Of a DNA stretch of 40,202 bases, positions 9,576 through 17,631 are shown one piece after another; within the stretch, counting starts at the first letter, position 1, and every line of letters starts with the position of its first letter. Under the pieces are notes generated by a model. It saw only the letters and a list, made by a program, of their open reading frames with translations. It ran no database searches and was not told the origin of the DNA. The position numbers and the translations under genes were made by a program. The stretch is taken from assembly GCA_022711175.1 (NCBI GenBank), contig JAKLFM010000026.1, positions 1 to 40,202 of the forward strand. The letters are read 5' to 3'. This DNA is from Bacteroidota bacterium. GTDB lineage: Bacteria > Bacteroidota > Bacteroidia > Bacteroidales > UBA4417.

Positions 9576-10769
9576 TTAAAGTTTTATCCAGGCGATTTGC
9601 ATCGCATGAGGGCTAACGTTGGTCACAAAATCTTCGAGCCCCGAACCGTCGAGATTGGAACGTACAATCTTTCCGTCAGGGTTCGAATTGGAGTTTTTAA
9701 CGCCCCAGAACAACTTGTTCCTCTTATTGTCAATGGCTATTCCCCAGGTGGCTTTTGAGCCGTATTCGCCAATTTTCGATAGTTGGGTACCGTCGAGGTT
9801 GCTCATATAAATGCCGTTTTCGGGCATTGCAGTACCTTCGGCAGCATAACCGGCAATATACACTTTGCCCGCGTCAACATTCACATCAATGGCAGTTCCG
9901 TCAATATCAGGAATGCTTTCAGAAAGGCCGGTGCCATCGAAATTCATCTCAAAATATCCGCCTGAGTATGAATCGTGGTCGTTTACGAGGCGTATCTTAT
10001 TGTTGAACGAGTCCCAATGCATATCCAGAGGATATTCGATAGCCGGATTATAATTTTCGGGGTTGGAGCCATCGAGGTTACACCGGAAAATTCCTCCCGG
10101 GCTACCCCAGTAAAGTTTATCGCCAACAACCATCAGCCCCTGCGGCGAATCGCACATCTCCTGCCCTGCAACTGCACCGTCGAGTATTTTGAGAGGTTCG
10201 GTGCCATCGGCATTAAACCGGTAAATGGTGTTGATAGAGTAATCGGCAACATAAACCTTCATGTTCGTGGTATCAACACAAATTCCGTAAGGCCGTGGCA
10301 GGGGAACAAGGTCAGGGAAATCCTGCACGGTTCGGGTGCTGTCGCTGAGGATCACATAATGCACACCACCGTTTTGTGAGCCGCGGGTTGTAAAGTACAA
10401 AACCTGTGTACGTCCGGCATTGGGATCTTTAATGTTCAGGACAATCGTCTTGACAAGCGAATTGTAATATACATCGTTCACCGGGGTACAGGTGAGTGTT
10501 ACTGTATATAATCCCGGTGTATCGTATTGAATTACAGGATTTGCTTCAGTGGATGTTTGGCCGTTGCCAAAATCCCAGTAATACCCGGCGGCATTGAGTG
10601 ATTCGTTTGTAAAAGCAACTTCGCATGGCGCTTTGGCGCTGTTGGTTGCCGAATAGCTAAATTCCGCAACAGTGCTTGCCGAAGGGTTCCCCAATTCATA
10701 TTTTGTGCATCCCGGGATTATTACAATCACTGCCAGGATAAGCAACAGGTATATTGGCTTTGTTTTCAT
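9576..10769 (-). CDS. lipoprotein with PKD domain and YWTD/NHL-type beta-propeller
   Basis: A 397-residue lipoprotein and the last gene of the cyanophycinase-SusC-SusD operon. The lipobox is at residues 18-21 (IPGC), so it is lipid-anchored, probably at the cell surface. Residues 33-110 form a PKD (immunoglobulin-like) domain with the hallmark YYWDFGNGQTS and PGLYTVTLTC. The remainder contains at least five repeats with the core NxDGS/T (for example NLDGSNPENY, NLDGTQLSKI, NLDGSGLEDF), the pattern of LDL-receptor YWTD/NHL propellers. Its position 20 bases after susD is where SusE/SusF-like surface binding proteins are usually found. It may bind the polymer or peptide substrate, but no catalytic motif is visible and this role is inferred from position. 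Confidence 0.85.
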   Translation of the reverse strand: MKTKPIYLLLILAVIVIIPGCTKYELGNPSASTVAEFSYSATNSAKAPCEVAFTNESLNAAGYYWDFGNGQTSTEANPVIQYDTPGLYTVTLTCTPVNDVYYNSLVKTIVLNIKDPNAGRTQVLYFTTRGSQNGGVHYVILSDSTRTVQDFPDLVPLPRPYGICVDTTNMKVYVADYSINTIYRFNADGTEPLKILDGAVAGQEMCDSPQGLMVVGDKLYWGSPGGIFRCNLDGSNPENYNPAIEYPLDMHWDSFNNKIRLVNDHDSYSGGYFEMNFDGTGLSESIPDIDGTAIDVNVDAGKVYIAGYAAEGTAMPENGIYMSNLDGTQLSKIGEYGSKATWGIAIDNKRNKLFWGVKNSNSNPDGKIVRSNLDGSGLEDFVTNVSPHAMQIAWIKL

Positions 10770-10789
10770 GGTTCAAAGTTTCTGAATGA

Positions 10790-12127
10790 TCAATAACCGG
10801 GATTTTGGTTCATGTTGCTGTTTGTCAGCATTTCGCTCAAAGGGATAGGGAAGAGCGTGTATTTAGGATCAATGCCAAGCAGGGCTGAAGCTCTGCCGGT
10901 ACGAACAAGGTCGATCCAGCGGTGGCCTTCGAAGGCAAATTCATGATTGCGTTCGTTTTCGATGGCCATTTTTAATTCATCAGCATTGACTGCTGTTGTA
11001 TTGGCGAGTCCGGCACGGTTGCGCACCATGTCTATATCTGCCTGTATAGCAGCGATTTCACCATTCGAACATACAAGGGCCTCGGCTCTAAGAAGGTACA
11101 TTTCAGCCAGCCTGATCACGTAAACTCTGTCGGTACCGCCGGCTACATCGTTATACTTGATGCCATAAGGCAGGTTTTTCTCATCATAGGCCACCGATGC
11201 CGCAAGGCGTTGGTCGCTGGCTTCAAAACCCTGAATGAATGCCGTGGTGGGCGATATTTCGTACCTGCCTATCAAGCTTCGCGGATAATAATATTGTGCC
11301 AGCCGGTTGAAGTTTTGAAGGTCGTAAACCACTTCAAAAACCGATTCAGGTGAAATGGCAGTAGAGAACAGTTCGGCATATTGCCCCGACAGAGTGTACC
11401 CGCCCAGCGAAATTACATTGGTAGCTTCGGTGACAGCAAGTGTAGCATCAGATTGATCTTTGCTTATGTAATACCTTGCCAGATAAACTTTTGCAAGCAA
11501 AGCCGATGCTGCAAAAGAGTTTGCCCTGCCTGTAACTTTGGTTGCTGCCATTTTTGTTTTGGCAGTGGCCAGATCGGTGATAATCTGATCATAAACCTGC
11601 AGAGCCGTATTGCGTTCGGCATTGATGTTGTTGAGGTCGGAAGTAGGTTGCAATTTAAGGGGCACACCTCCAAAGTACGATACAAGGTCATAATACAGTA
11701 ATGACCTGATAAACAAAGCCTCGCCCTCAAACTGGTTTGCTTCATCCTGGGTCATATCGCCAATTGACGGGAGTTTATCCAGTATATTGTTCGCCCGGTT
11801 TATACCATCGTAGGCAGCAGCCCAGAATCCGTCAACAATGCTGTTATCGGCCGGGATGGGGATGTCTTCTACCTGGCCATAATCCTGGCTGGTGCCCGTC
11901 CAGGTAAGGTTGCCTGAAGTTAAGTCGCCGATAATGAGATAGTTTCGGCCATACAAACCAACCGACTGCAAAGCATTATAAGTACCAACCAGGGCATGTT
12001 CAACACCTGCTTTGTTGCTGATGGCAACATCACTGGCAATGGAAGCGGTAGGATTTACATCGAACACTTTACTGCATGCAGCGAGTGTTACGGAAAGCGC
12101 TGTTATGTATAATATCTTCTTTTTCAT
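10790..12127 (-). CDS. susD: SusD/RagB-family nutrient-binding lipoprotein
   Basis: A 445-residue outer-membrane lipoprotein that caps the SusC channel and binds its ligand. It has a lipoprotein signal (lipobox LAAC near residue 17), an N-terminal SusD-like helical region with FDVNPTASI, and TPR-like helices. The C-terminal SusD/RagB signature includes RVYVIRLAEMYLLRAEAL, VRNRAGL, NERNHEFAFEGHRWIDLVRTGRA and the end LFPIPLSEM. The length is in the short half of the family range (about 450-600). It lies 19 bases after susC in the same operon. SusD proteins next to peptidases resemble RagB, which binds peptides, and this fits a peptide-like substrate here. Confidence 0.95.
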   Translation of the reverse strand: MKKKILYITALSVTLAACSKVFDVNPTASIASDVAISNKAGVEHALVGTYNALQSVGLYGRNYLIIGDLTSGNLTWTGTSQDYGQVEDIPIPADNSIVDGFWAAAYDGINRANNILDKLPSIGDMTQDEANQFEGEALFIRSLLYYDLVSYFGGVPLKLQPTSDLNNINAERNTALQVYDQIITDLATAKTKMAATKVTGRANSFAASALLAKVYLARYYISKDQSDATLAVTEATNVISLGGYTLSGQYAELFSTAISPESVFEVVYDLQNFNRLAQYYYPRSLIGRYEISPTTAFIQGFEASDQRLAASVAYDEKNLPYGIKYNDVAGGTDRVYVIRLAEMYLLRAEALVCSNGEIAAIQADIDMVRNRAGLANTTAVNADELKMAIENERNHEFAFEGHRWIDLVRTGRASALLGIDPKYTLFPIPLSEMLTNSNMNQNPGY

Positions 12128-12146
12128 GACTTTACGTTATTAGGGA

Positions 12147-15050
12147 TCAAAGGCCTACATTTAAACCAACCGTTATGGTTCGCGATTGAGGATATGTGAA
12201 GAAGTCGGTCCCAAGTATTATGTTGTCGTTACCGTAATAGTTTACTTCGGGGTCCATGCCGGAGTAGGATGTGAATGTGTACAGGTTTTGTCCCGATACA
12301 TACAGGCGGGCTGATTTTAATTTTATTTTCTGCATTAACTGGCGCGAGAAGTTATACCCCAGGGTTATATTTTTAATGCGCATAAACGAACCGTTTTCGA
12401 TAAATCTCGACGATTTGTAGGTGTCGCCTTCTCGCGGTACATCCGTAATATCGCCGGGTTTCATCCACCGCCTCAGCATAGTAGTTGTCTGGTTGTCTTC
12501 GCCGCTGGCTGATTCGAGGTAAATCCTGTTACCGTTGAAAATGTCGTTGCCATACACCATGTGCAGGAATACCGACAGGTCGAAACCTTTATAGCTGAAG
12601 GTATTGGTTAAGCCTGCTGTAAAGTCGGGATTTGGATTGCCGGTTTTGGTCAGATCGTCAGAGGTAATTTGGCCGTCGTGGTTAATGTCGTCGTAAACAA
12701 GATTTCCGGTAGTGGGATCAACACCAAGGCAGCGATAACCATAAAAAACGCCGATCGGTTCCCCTTCAACCACCCAGTTACCACCACGTCCCTGGTCAGT
12801 AATAGGCTGACCTTCATATAGTTTGAGAATTTTGTTCCGGTTAGCGGCAAAGTTGAACGAAGTATTCCAGGTAAACTCGCGTTTAATGTTCTCGGTGCTG
12901 AGAACCAGTTCTATCCCTTTGTTCTGGAGGTCGCCAATGTTGGCGCTAATCACTGAGAATCCGCTCGAAGATGGCAACGGCCTGTCGAGAAGCAGGTCAT
13001 AGGTTTTGTTGTAATAGAGGTCAACATTGAGGCTGATGCGGTTCTCAAATAAACCGAGATCGAGGCCGATACCTTTCTGCAGGGTGCTTTCCCATTTAAG
13101 GTCGGGATTTGGCAACTGCGTTGGAGCAATTCCGGAATTGCCTCCGTAATTGAATCCGCCTCCATAAAGGCCGTAGCTGGCAAAATCGCCGATGCCGTCG
13201 TTGCCGGTAACACCAATACTGAGCCTGAGTTTGAGTTCACTTACCGCTTTGAGTTTTTTCATAAATTTCTCCTCAGATACACGCCAGGCAAAGGATGCTG
13301 AAGGAAAGTAGCCGTACCGGTTATTTTTGCCGAACTTGGAAGAGCCGTCGGCTCTGGCCGTTGCAGTGAAGATATATTTATAAAGGTAGTTGTACTTGAA
13401 CTGCCCGAAGTATGAATTCATGCCCCGGTCGAGGGAGGAAGCTGAAGCAGCACGTATAGTGCCGGCAGAAGTTATATACTGCAGGTTTTCATTGGGGAAG
13501 TCTATGGCCTCGATATACGAATTACGCCTTGCATATTTTTCGGCGCTGTATCCAACCAATGCTTCAAAGTTGTGTTTCTCCCTTACTGATTTAACATATT
13601 GCAACACATTGCTGGTCACCAGGTTGCTGACATAAGTAGCCCCTTCGATGCCTAGCCCGTTGTATTTGGCTCCCTGCCTGCTGGTGATTGGGTCATATTC
13701 ATGCTCGCGGAGTGTATAAACATCGGCGTTCCACTTTGAGGTAAAAGTGAAACCATTGAGGAATTTATATTCGAGATACAGGTTATCGTTGTTGCGGTTT
13801 GTATAAGCCACGTTTTTAGTTTCATTGATAATGGCGATGGGATTTGCATAAGGGCCATCCTCATTGTAGGTGCCATCCTCGTTGTAAACCGGGTAAATGG
13901 CAGGTATTGAGAGTGCATTGGGCAACGGCCCGAATGTTGTCTGGTCGCCTTCAACACGCCAGTTTGTTGAGTATGTGGTCATAACGCTTCCGCCTATGGT
14001 GAGGTTCTTAAGTAGTTTGTGGTCAACCGAAATGCGCCCCGACCACCGGTCGTACGAAGTGCTTTTCACAGTTCCATCCTGCTTGTAATAACTCCCTGAA
14101 ATGAAAACCCTTGTTTTGTCGTTGCCGCTGCTTACCGAAAGTTCGGTATTTGTAGTGGGAGCAACCTGTAATATTTCTTTCATCCAGTCGGTATCAATAC
14201 CTTGGACATTTGTCCCTTTGTACTCATTCCATTGTGCGGCATTCATGAGTTCGGGTATCCTTTCGGCCGGCATGGTTTGCCAACCGTATGAAGTGTTGAA
14301 GTTTACACTGGTTTTTTGATAGGTGCCTTTCTTGGTGGTGATGAGGATGACGCCGTTCGAAGCCCTGGCGCCATAAATAGCAGTTGCCGAAGCATCTTTG
14401 AGCACGGTAAATTGCTCAATATCATTGGGATTGAGGTCCGAAAGGGCATCAATTTCCTGTCCCAGGTAGCTTATTTGCGAGAAATCGCCGGTAATGACCG
14501 GTATGCCGTCAATCACGATCAATGGTTGATTGCTTGCGTTAATCGAGCTCCCTCCGCGAATTTTGATGGAATTCTGTCCGCCGGGCGTTCCGGAGTTCTG
14601 GTTGATGCTTACACCTGCGGCCTTGCCCTGTAGCACAGCATCAATGGTACGAACAGGTGCGTGTTTAATCTCATCTTCGTTCACAACGCCCACCGAACCT
14701 GACAACAACTTTCGGCTCGTTGTACTGTAGCCTACCACCACTAATTCGCCCAGGTTGATATTTTCTTCTTCGAGGCTTACATTGAGCCGCGATTGCCCGT
14801 TAACCGGTATTTCGCTGGTTTTCATACCTACATAGGAGAAAATAAGGGTAGCATTGGGCGCCACTTCCAGTTTGTACAATCCGTTTACATCGGTAGTTGT
14901 ACCTTTTTGCAAACCTTTAACCTGGACAGTCACACCCGGAATCGCGATGTTGTCGGCAGCAGTAACCTTGCCCGTAACCTGCAAGGTTTGCCCCCAAAGC
15001 GAACTGATGAACAAGCTGAACATCAGTAATAACAGGTATTTTTTTCTCAT
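12147..15050 (-). CDS. susC: SusC/RagA-family TonB-linked outer membrane transporter
   Basis: A 967-residue TonB-dependent outer-membrane transporter that imports oligomeric substrate together with SusD. After the signal peptide (start MRKKYLLLLMFSLFISSLWG) comes a carboxypeptidase-regulatory-like domain with VTGKVTAADNIAIPGVTVQV. A plug domain follows with the SusC signature GGSSINASNQPLIVIDGIPV and VLKDASATAIYGARASNGVI, then a 22-strand barrel ending in YPQSRTITVGLNVGL. The reading frame extends to 15101, but that would overlap the cyanophycinase gene; the ATG at 15050 gives the proper signal peptide and a 19-base gap. The gene lies second in an operon led by the exported cyanophycinase, which points to cyanophycin or beta-aspartyl peptides as cargo. 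The family is certain and the cargo is inferred. Confidence 0.96.
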   Translation of the reverse strand: MRKKYLLLLMFSLFISSLWGQTLQVTGKVTAADNIAIPGVTVQVKGLQKGTTTDVNGLYKLEVAPNATLIFSYVGMKTSEIPVNGQSRLNVSLEEENINLGELVVVGYSTTSRKLLSGSVGVVNEDEIKHAPVRTIDAVLQGKAAGVSINQNSGTPGGQNSIKIRGGSSINASNQPLIVIDGIPVITGDFSQISYLGQEIDALSDLNPNDIEQFTVLKDASATAIYGARASNGVILITTKKGTYQKTSVNFNTSYGWQTMPAERIPELMNAAQWNEYKGTNVQGIDTDWMKEILQVAPTTNTELSVSSGNDKTRVFISGSYYKQDGTVKSTSYDRWSGRISVDHKLLKNLTIGGSVMTTYSTNWRVEGDQTTFGPLPNALSIPAIYPVYNEDGTYNEDGPYANPIAIINETKNVAYTNRNNDNLYLEYKFLNGFTFTSKWNADVYTLREHEYDPITSRQGAKYNGLGIEGATYVSNLVTSNVLQYVKSVREKHNFEALVGYSAEKYARRNSYIEAIDFPNENLQYITSAGTIRAASASSLDRGMNSYFGQFKYNYLYKYIFTATARADGSSKFGKNNRYGYFPSASFAWRVSEEKFMKKLKAVSELKLRLSIGVTGNDGIGDFASYGLYGGGFNYGGNSGIAPTQLPNPDLKWESTLQKGIGLDLGLFENRISLNVDLYYNKTYDLLLDRPLPSSSGFSVISANIGDLQNKGIELVLSTENIKREFTWNTSFNFAANRNKILKLYEGQPITDQGRGGNWVVEGEPIGVFYGYRCLGVDPTTGNLVYDDINHDGQITSDDLTKTGNPNPDFTAGLTNTFSYKGFDLSVFLHMVYGNDIFNGNRIYLESASGEDNQTTTMLRRWMKPGDITDVPREGDTYKSSRFIENGSFMRIKNITLGYNFSRQLMQKIKLKSARLYVSGQNLYTFTSYSGMDPEVNYYGNDNIILGTDFFTYPQSRTITVGLNVGL

Positions 15051-15069
15051 AAATTTGAAATGGTATTGG

Positions 15070-16392
15070 TTAATGTTTATGACTCTTATGGTATTCAACA
15101 TTCACTGGTTCAAGGTCCATATTCACATCAATAATTGTGTAATGGTCTTTGCTGTTTGCCCCGTCGTTGTAATATCCCCTGGTTTTCCCGGTCTTACTCA
15201 GCCTGATTAGATAAGCCTTGTTCGGACCAATAAAATTGAGGTTTTCGATGCAGGATGTGCCTTTGTTATTGAGGAGATTATCAGTTAAACTATGTCTGAA
15301 GGTTTCGGCTGATCCAAGTATCATGCTTGTTTGTAAAGGATCGGCAATATTATACTTTTCGTTGCCCGCTATGAGAGTTTTCCCCTTTTCAGGAACAATT
15401 GAGTTGCTCACTAAGTCATAGGTGTCGCCATCTTCAAGGTAGCTGATCAGCAAATTATTTATCTCCGGCAGGTCTTTACCTGTAATGTACCGGGAATTGG
15501 CGGTATTTATCATTGTAACACCCGAAACTCCGGCGACCTCAAGTTTTTTTGTCTTTCCAACATAGATAAGAGCTGTGTTTTCATCAATGCCAAAGCCAAG
15601 CGATACTTTGTCGCGGTAGTGAAGCAGTGTAATGATGAACCTGCCGATACGCGACCTGGCTTCAAAATGCTGGTCAACCATGCCGAGCGGAAAAAATCCT
15701 AAGCCGCGTGCCACCAGCACACCCTGGTTATCGTCGAAATCGTCGCCCGAAACACCACTGATCACACCATGATTCAACGCGCCAATACTGTTGCCTGCGC
15801 CAATCATAGGATCGCTCATGATGGCGGCCCCGGCGCTTGTCCCGCCTATCACGCCACCGTTTAAAAACACCTGCCACACAGCTTCGAGTACGGGCGTGCA
15901 ACTGCCGTCAGCACGATACAACGCTTTTGTCGTCCTAAGCTGATCGCCTCCCGTAAACCAAACGCACGAACATTTCCTGATGATTTCGGCATAACTTTCG
16001 TTGTTACCTTTATCTCTCCAGGTTGATTCATCAGCATCGGTTGTGCTGTCGTCGTCAACAACGGCAATTTTAATCAGATGAATATTTCCCGGTTTTACTC
16101 CATATGATATTAATTCGTTGCGGAAACTCACAAATGATTGCACTGCTACGCCGCTGGCCGAAGGAATTACGGCAAATGTGGCATTGTCAGCGCCACCCGC
16201 CAGTTCAATCATTCGGTTGAATACGTGTGCATTGTCCTGTTCGAGCCCGCCACCAACAATAACCAGGCTGCCGGCCGGTAAACCATTGCCTGCGCTCAGC
16301 TTTGCAACTGCAGCACAATGTTCAGATGCTTGTCCTGCTGCCTCAAGCACTCCAATCAATGTAAAAAGTATAACCAATTTGAACTTAAGCAT
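15070..16392 (-). CDS. cphB-like: exported cyanophycinase-like S51 peptidase
   Basis: A 440-residue serine peptidase of family S51. The first 22 residues form a signal peptide (MLKFKLVILFTLIGVLEAAG), so it acts in the periplasm or outside. Diagnostic motifs are the nucleophile elbow GGTSAGAAIMSDPM with Ser186, WFTGGDQLR near residue 145, and MVDQHFEARSRIGR with His242, followed by LGFGIDENTALI. These match cyanophycinases (CphB and CphE) rather than PepE-type aspartyl dipeptidases. About 150 extra C-terminal residues beyond the catalytic core are not assigned. Cyanophycinase cuts multi-L-arginyl-poly-L-aspartate to beta-Asp-Arg dipeptides. It leads the susC-susD operon and is divergent from an isoaspartyl dipeptidase, the enzyme of the next step. 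This pairing strongly supports the assignment; other beta-aspartyl polymers remain possible. Confidence 0.9.
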   Translation of the reverse strand: MLKFKLVILFTLIGVLEAAGQASEHCAAVAKLSAGNGLPAGSLVIVGGGLEQDNAHVFNRMIELAGGADNATFAVIPSASGVAVQSFVSFRNELISYGVKPGNIHLIKIAVVDDDSTTDADESTWRDKGNNESYAEIIRKCSCVWFTGGDQLRTTKALYRADGSCTPVLEAVWQVFLNGGVIGGTSAGAAIMSDPMIGAGNSIGALNHGVISGVSGDDFDDNQGVLVARGLGFFPLGMVDQHFEARSRIGRFIITLLHYRDKVSLGFGIDENTALIYVGKTKKLEVAGVSGVTMINTANSRYITGKDLPEINNLLISYLEDGDTYDLVSNSIVPEKGKTLIAGNEKYNIADPLQTSMILGSAETFRHSLTDNLLNNKGTSCIENLNFIGPNKAYLIRLSKTGKTRGYYNDGANSKDHYTIIDVNMDLEPVNVEYHKSHKH

Positions 16393-16489
16393 AAAAAAAG
16401 CAATATTTTCTTAAGCGAATTTATGAGATAATTCAGATGTATTTATAGTTATTTGTAAATTTATTTGAAATTTGTTCAAAAATTAAGAT
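16393..16489. promoter_or_regulatory. divergent promoter region of the cyanophycinase and isoaspartyl dipeptidase operons
   Basis: This 97-base AT-rich gap must drive both operons. On the minus strand 16416-16423 reads TAAATTCG, one base from TAnnTTTG, 24 bases before the cyanophycinase start. On the plus strand there are several TTTG/TTATTTG stretches (16452-16474) but no exact -7 box. I see no clear operator palindrome and no regulator gene next to it. Confidence 0.45.
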
Positions 16490-17617
16490 ATGCTGACACT
16501 TTTCAAAAAGGCCAATTTGTATTCGCCTCATTATGAGGGAGTAATGGATGTACTGACAGGCGGAAGAACAATTCTCGCCGTAGCGCCTGAAATTGAATTA
16601 CCCGGGAGTCTTCAACCAGATGTTGTTGATTGCAGCGGACTGAACATTGTACCTGGTTTGATAGATTCGCATGTGCACATTACCGGGGGCGGCGGAGAGG
16701 GCGGACCGGCAACCCGCATGCCCGAACTTGAAATTCAGATGATGGTTGACGGTGGCGTCACCACTGTAATAGGCTGCCTCGGTACCGACGGGATTACGCG
16801 CAGCGTTGAGAGTGTCCTAATGAAAGTGAAATCGCTTCGCGCCAAAGGGATGTCGGCATGGATGTACACCGGCGCTTACCAGGTGCCGCCGCCGACAATT
16901 ACCGGCGATGTTGCCAGGGACATTGCACTTTTTGAGGAAATTATCGGCATTGGAGAAATCGCGATTTCCGACCACAGGTCGTCGGTACCCACAATTGCCG
17001 AACTAGCTAAACTTACGGCACATGCGCGTGTTGCCGGAATGATTGGCGGTAAAGCCGGCATTGTGAATATGCACATGGGCGATGCCCGCGACCCTTTCAA
17101 ACCTCTGCACGAAATAGTAGCAAACAGTGAAATGGGCTACAGGCAGTTCATCCCCACACATTGCAACCGCAACGATTACATATTTGAAGATGCCAAAGAA
17201 TATGGCAAAAAGGGTTTCGTTGATATTACCACCAGTTCATATCCATACTACCAGGACGAAGAAATAAAGCCATCGAAAGCATTAAAACTGCTGCTCGAAA
17301 GCGGTGTTTCTATCACTCATATTACTTTTACCTCGGATGCCTGCGGCTCACTGCCTGGGTTTGATCCCGTTACCGGGAAACTTGTAAAAATTGAAATGGG
17401 ACTTCCTGATTCGGTGCTAAGGGAAATCAAAGAAGCTGTGCTAGATGAAGGCATCCCGATGGAGATTGCCCTGCAGGTTGCTACATCAAATCCTGCCGAT
17501 ATTCTAAGGTTGCCTGGCAAAGGACATATTAAAGAAGGCTTCGATGCCGACCTGCTCCTGCTTGATGAACGATTCAACATCAGGCACCTGATGGCAAACG
17601 GTGTAATGGTTAAATAG
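16490..17617 (+). CDS. iadA: isoaspartyl (beta-aspartyl) dipeptidase, M38 amidohydrolase
   Basis: A 375-residue cytoplasmic amidohydrolase with no signal peptide. It hydrolyses beta-Asp-X dipeptides, which here would include the beta-Asp-Arg released by cyanophycinase. IadA hallmarks are SHVHITGGGGEGGPATR (metal ligands His61 and His63, substrate-binding Glu70), SDHRSS near residue 160, MHMGD (His195), PTHCNRN (His224) and TSDACGS (Asp283). The lysine that is carboxylated and bridges the two metals in E. coli IadA (Lys162) aligns with Glu156 (GIGEIAISDHRS). The bridge would then be a plain carboxylate, an arrangement I recall in a minority of IadA enzymes. It is divergent from the cyanophycinase operon and 14 bases before an exported M28 peptidase gene, so the two are co-transcribed. 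Confidence 0.93.
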   Translation: MLTLFKKANLYSPHYEGVMDVLTGGRTILAVAPEIELPGSLQPDVVDCSGLNIVPGLIDSHVHITGGGGEGGPATRMPELEIQMMVDGGVTTVIGCLGTDGITRSVESVLMKVKSLRAKGMSAWMYTGAYQVPPPTITGDVARDIALFEEIIGIGEIAISDHRSSVPTIAELAKLTAHARVAGMIGGKAGIVNMHMGDARDPFKPLHEIVANSEMGYRQFIPTHCNRNDYIFEDAKEYGKKGFVDITTSSYPYYQDEEIKPSKALKLLLESGVSITHITFTSDACGSLPGFDPVTGKLVKIEMGLPDSVLREIKEAVLDEGIPMEIALQVATSNPADILRLPGKGHIKEGFDADLLLLDERFNIRHLMANGVMVK

Positions 17618-17631
17618 AGGTGTTCCTGAAA

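Noticed and set aside
15051..15101. Longer start for susC at 15101
   Set aside because: It would overlap the cyanophycinase gene by 32 bases and place 17 residues before a good signal peptide.
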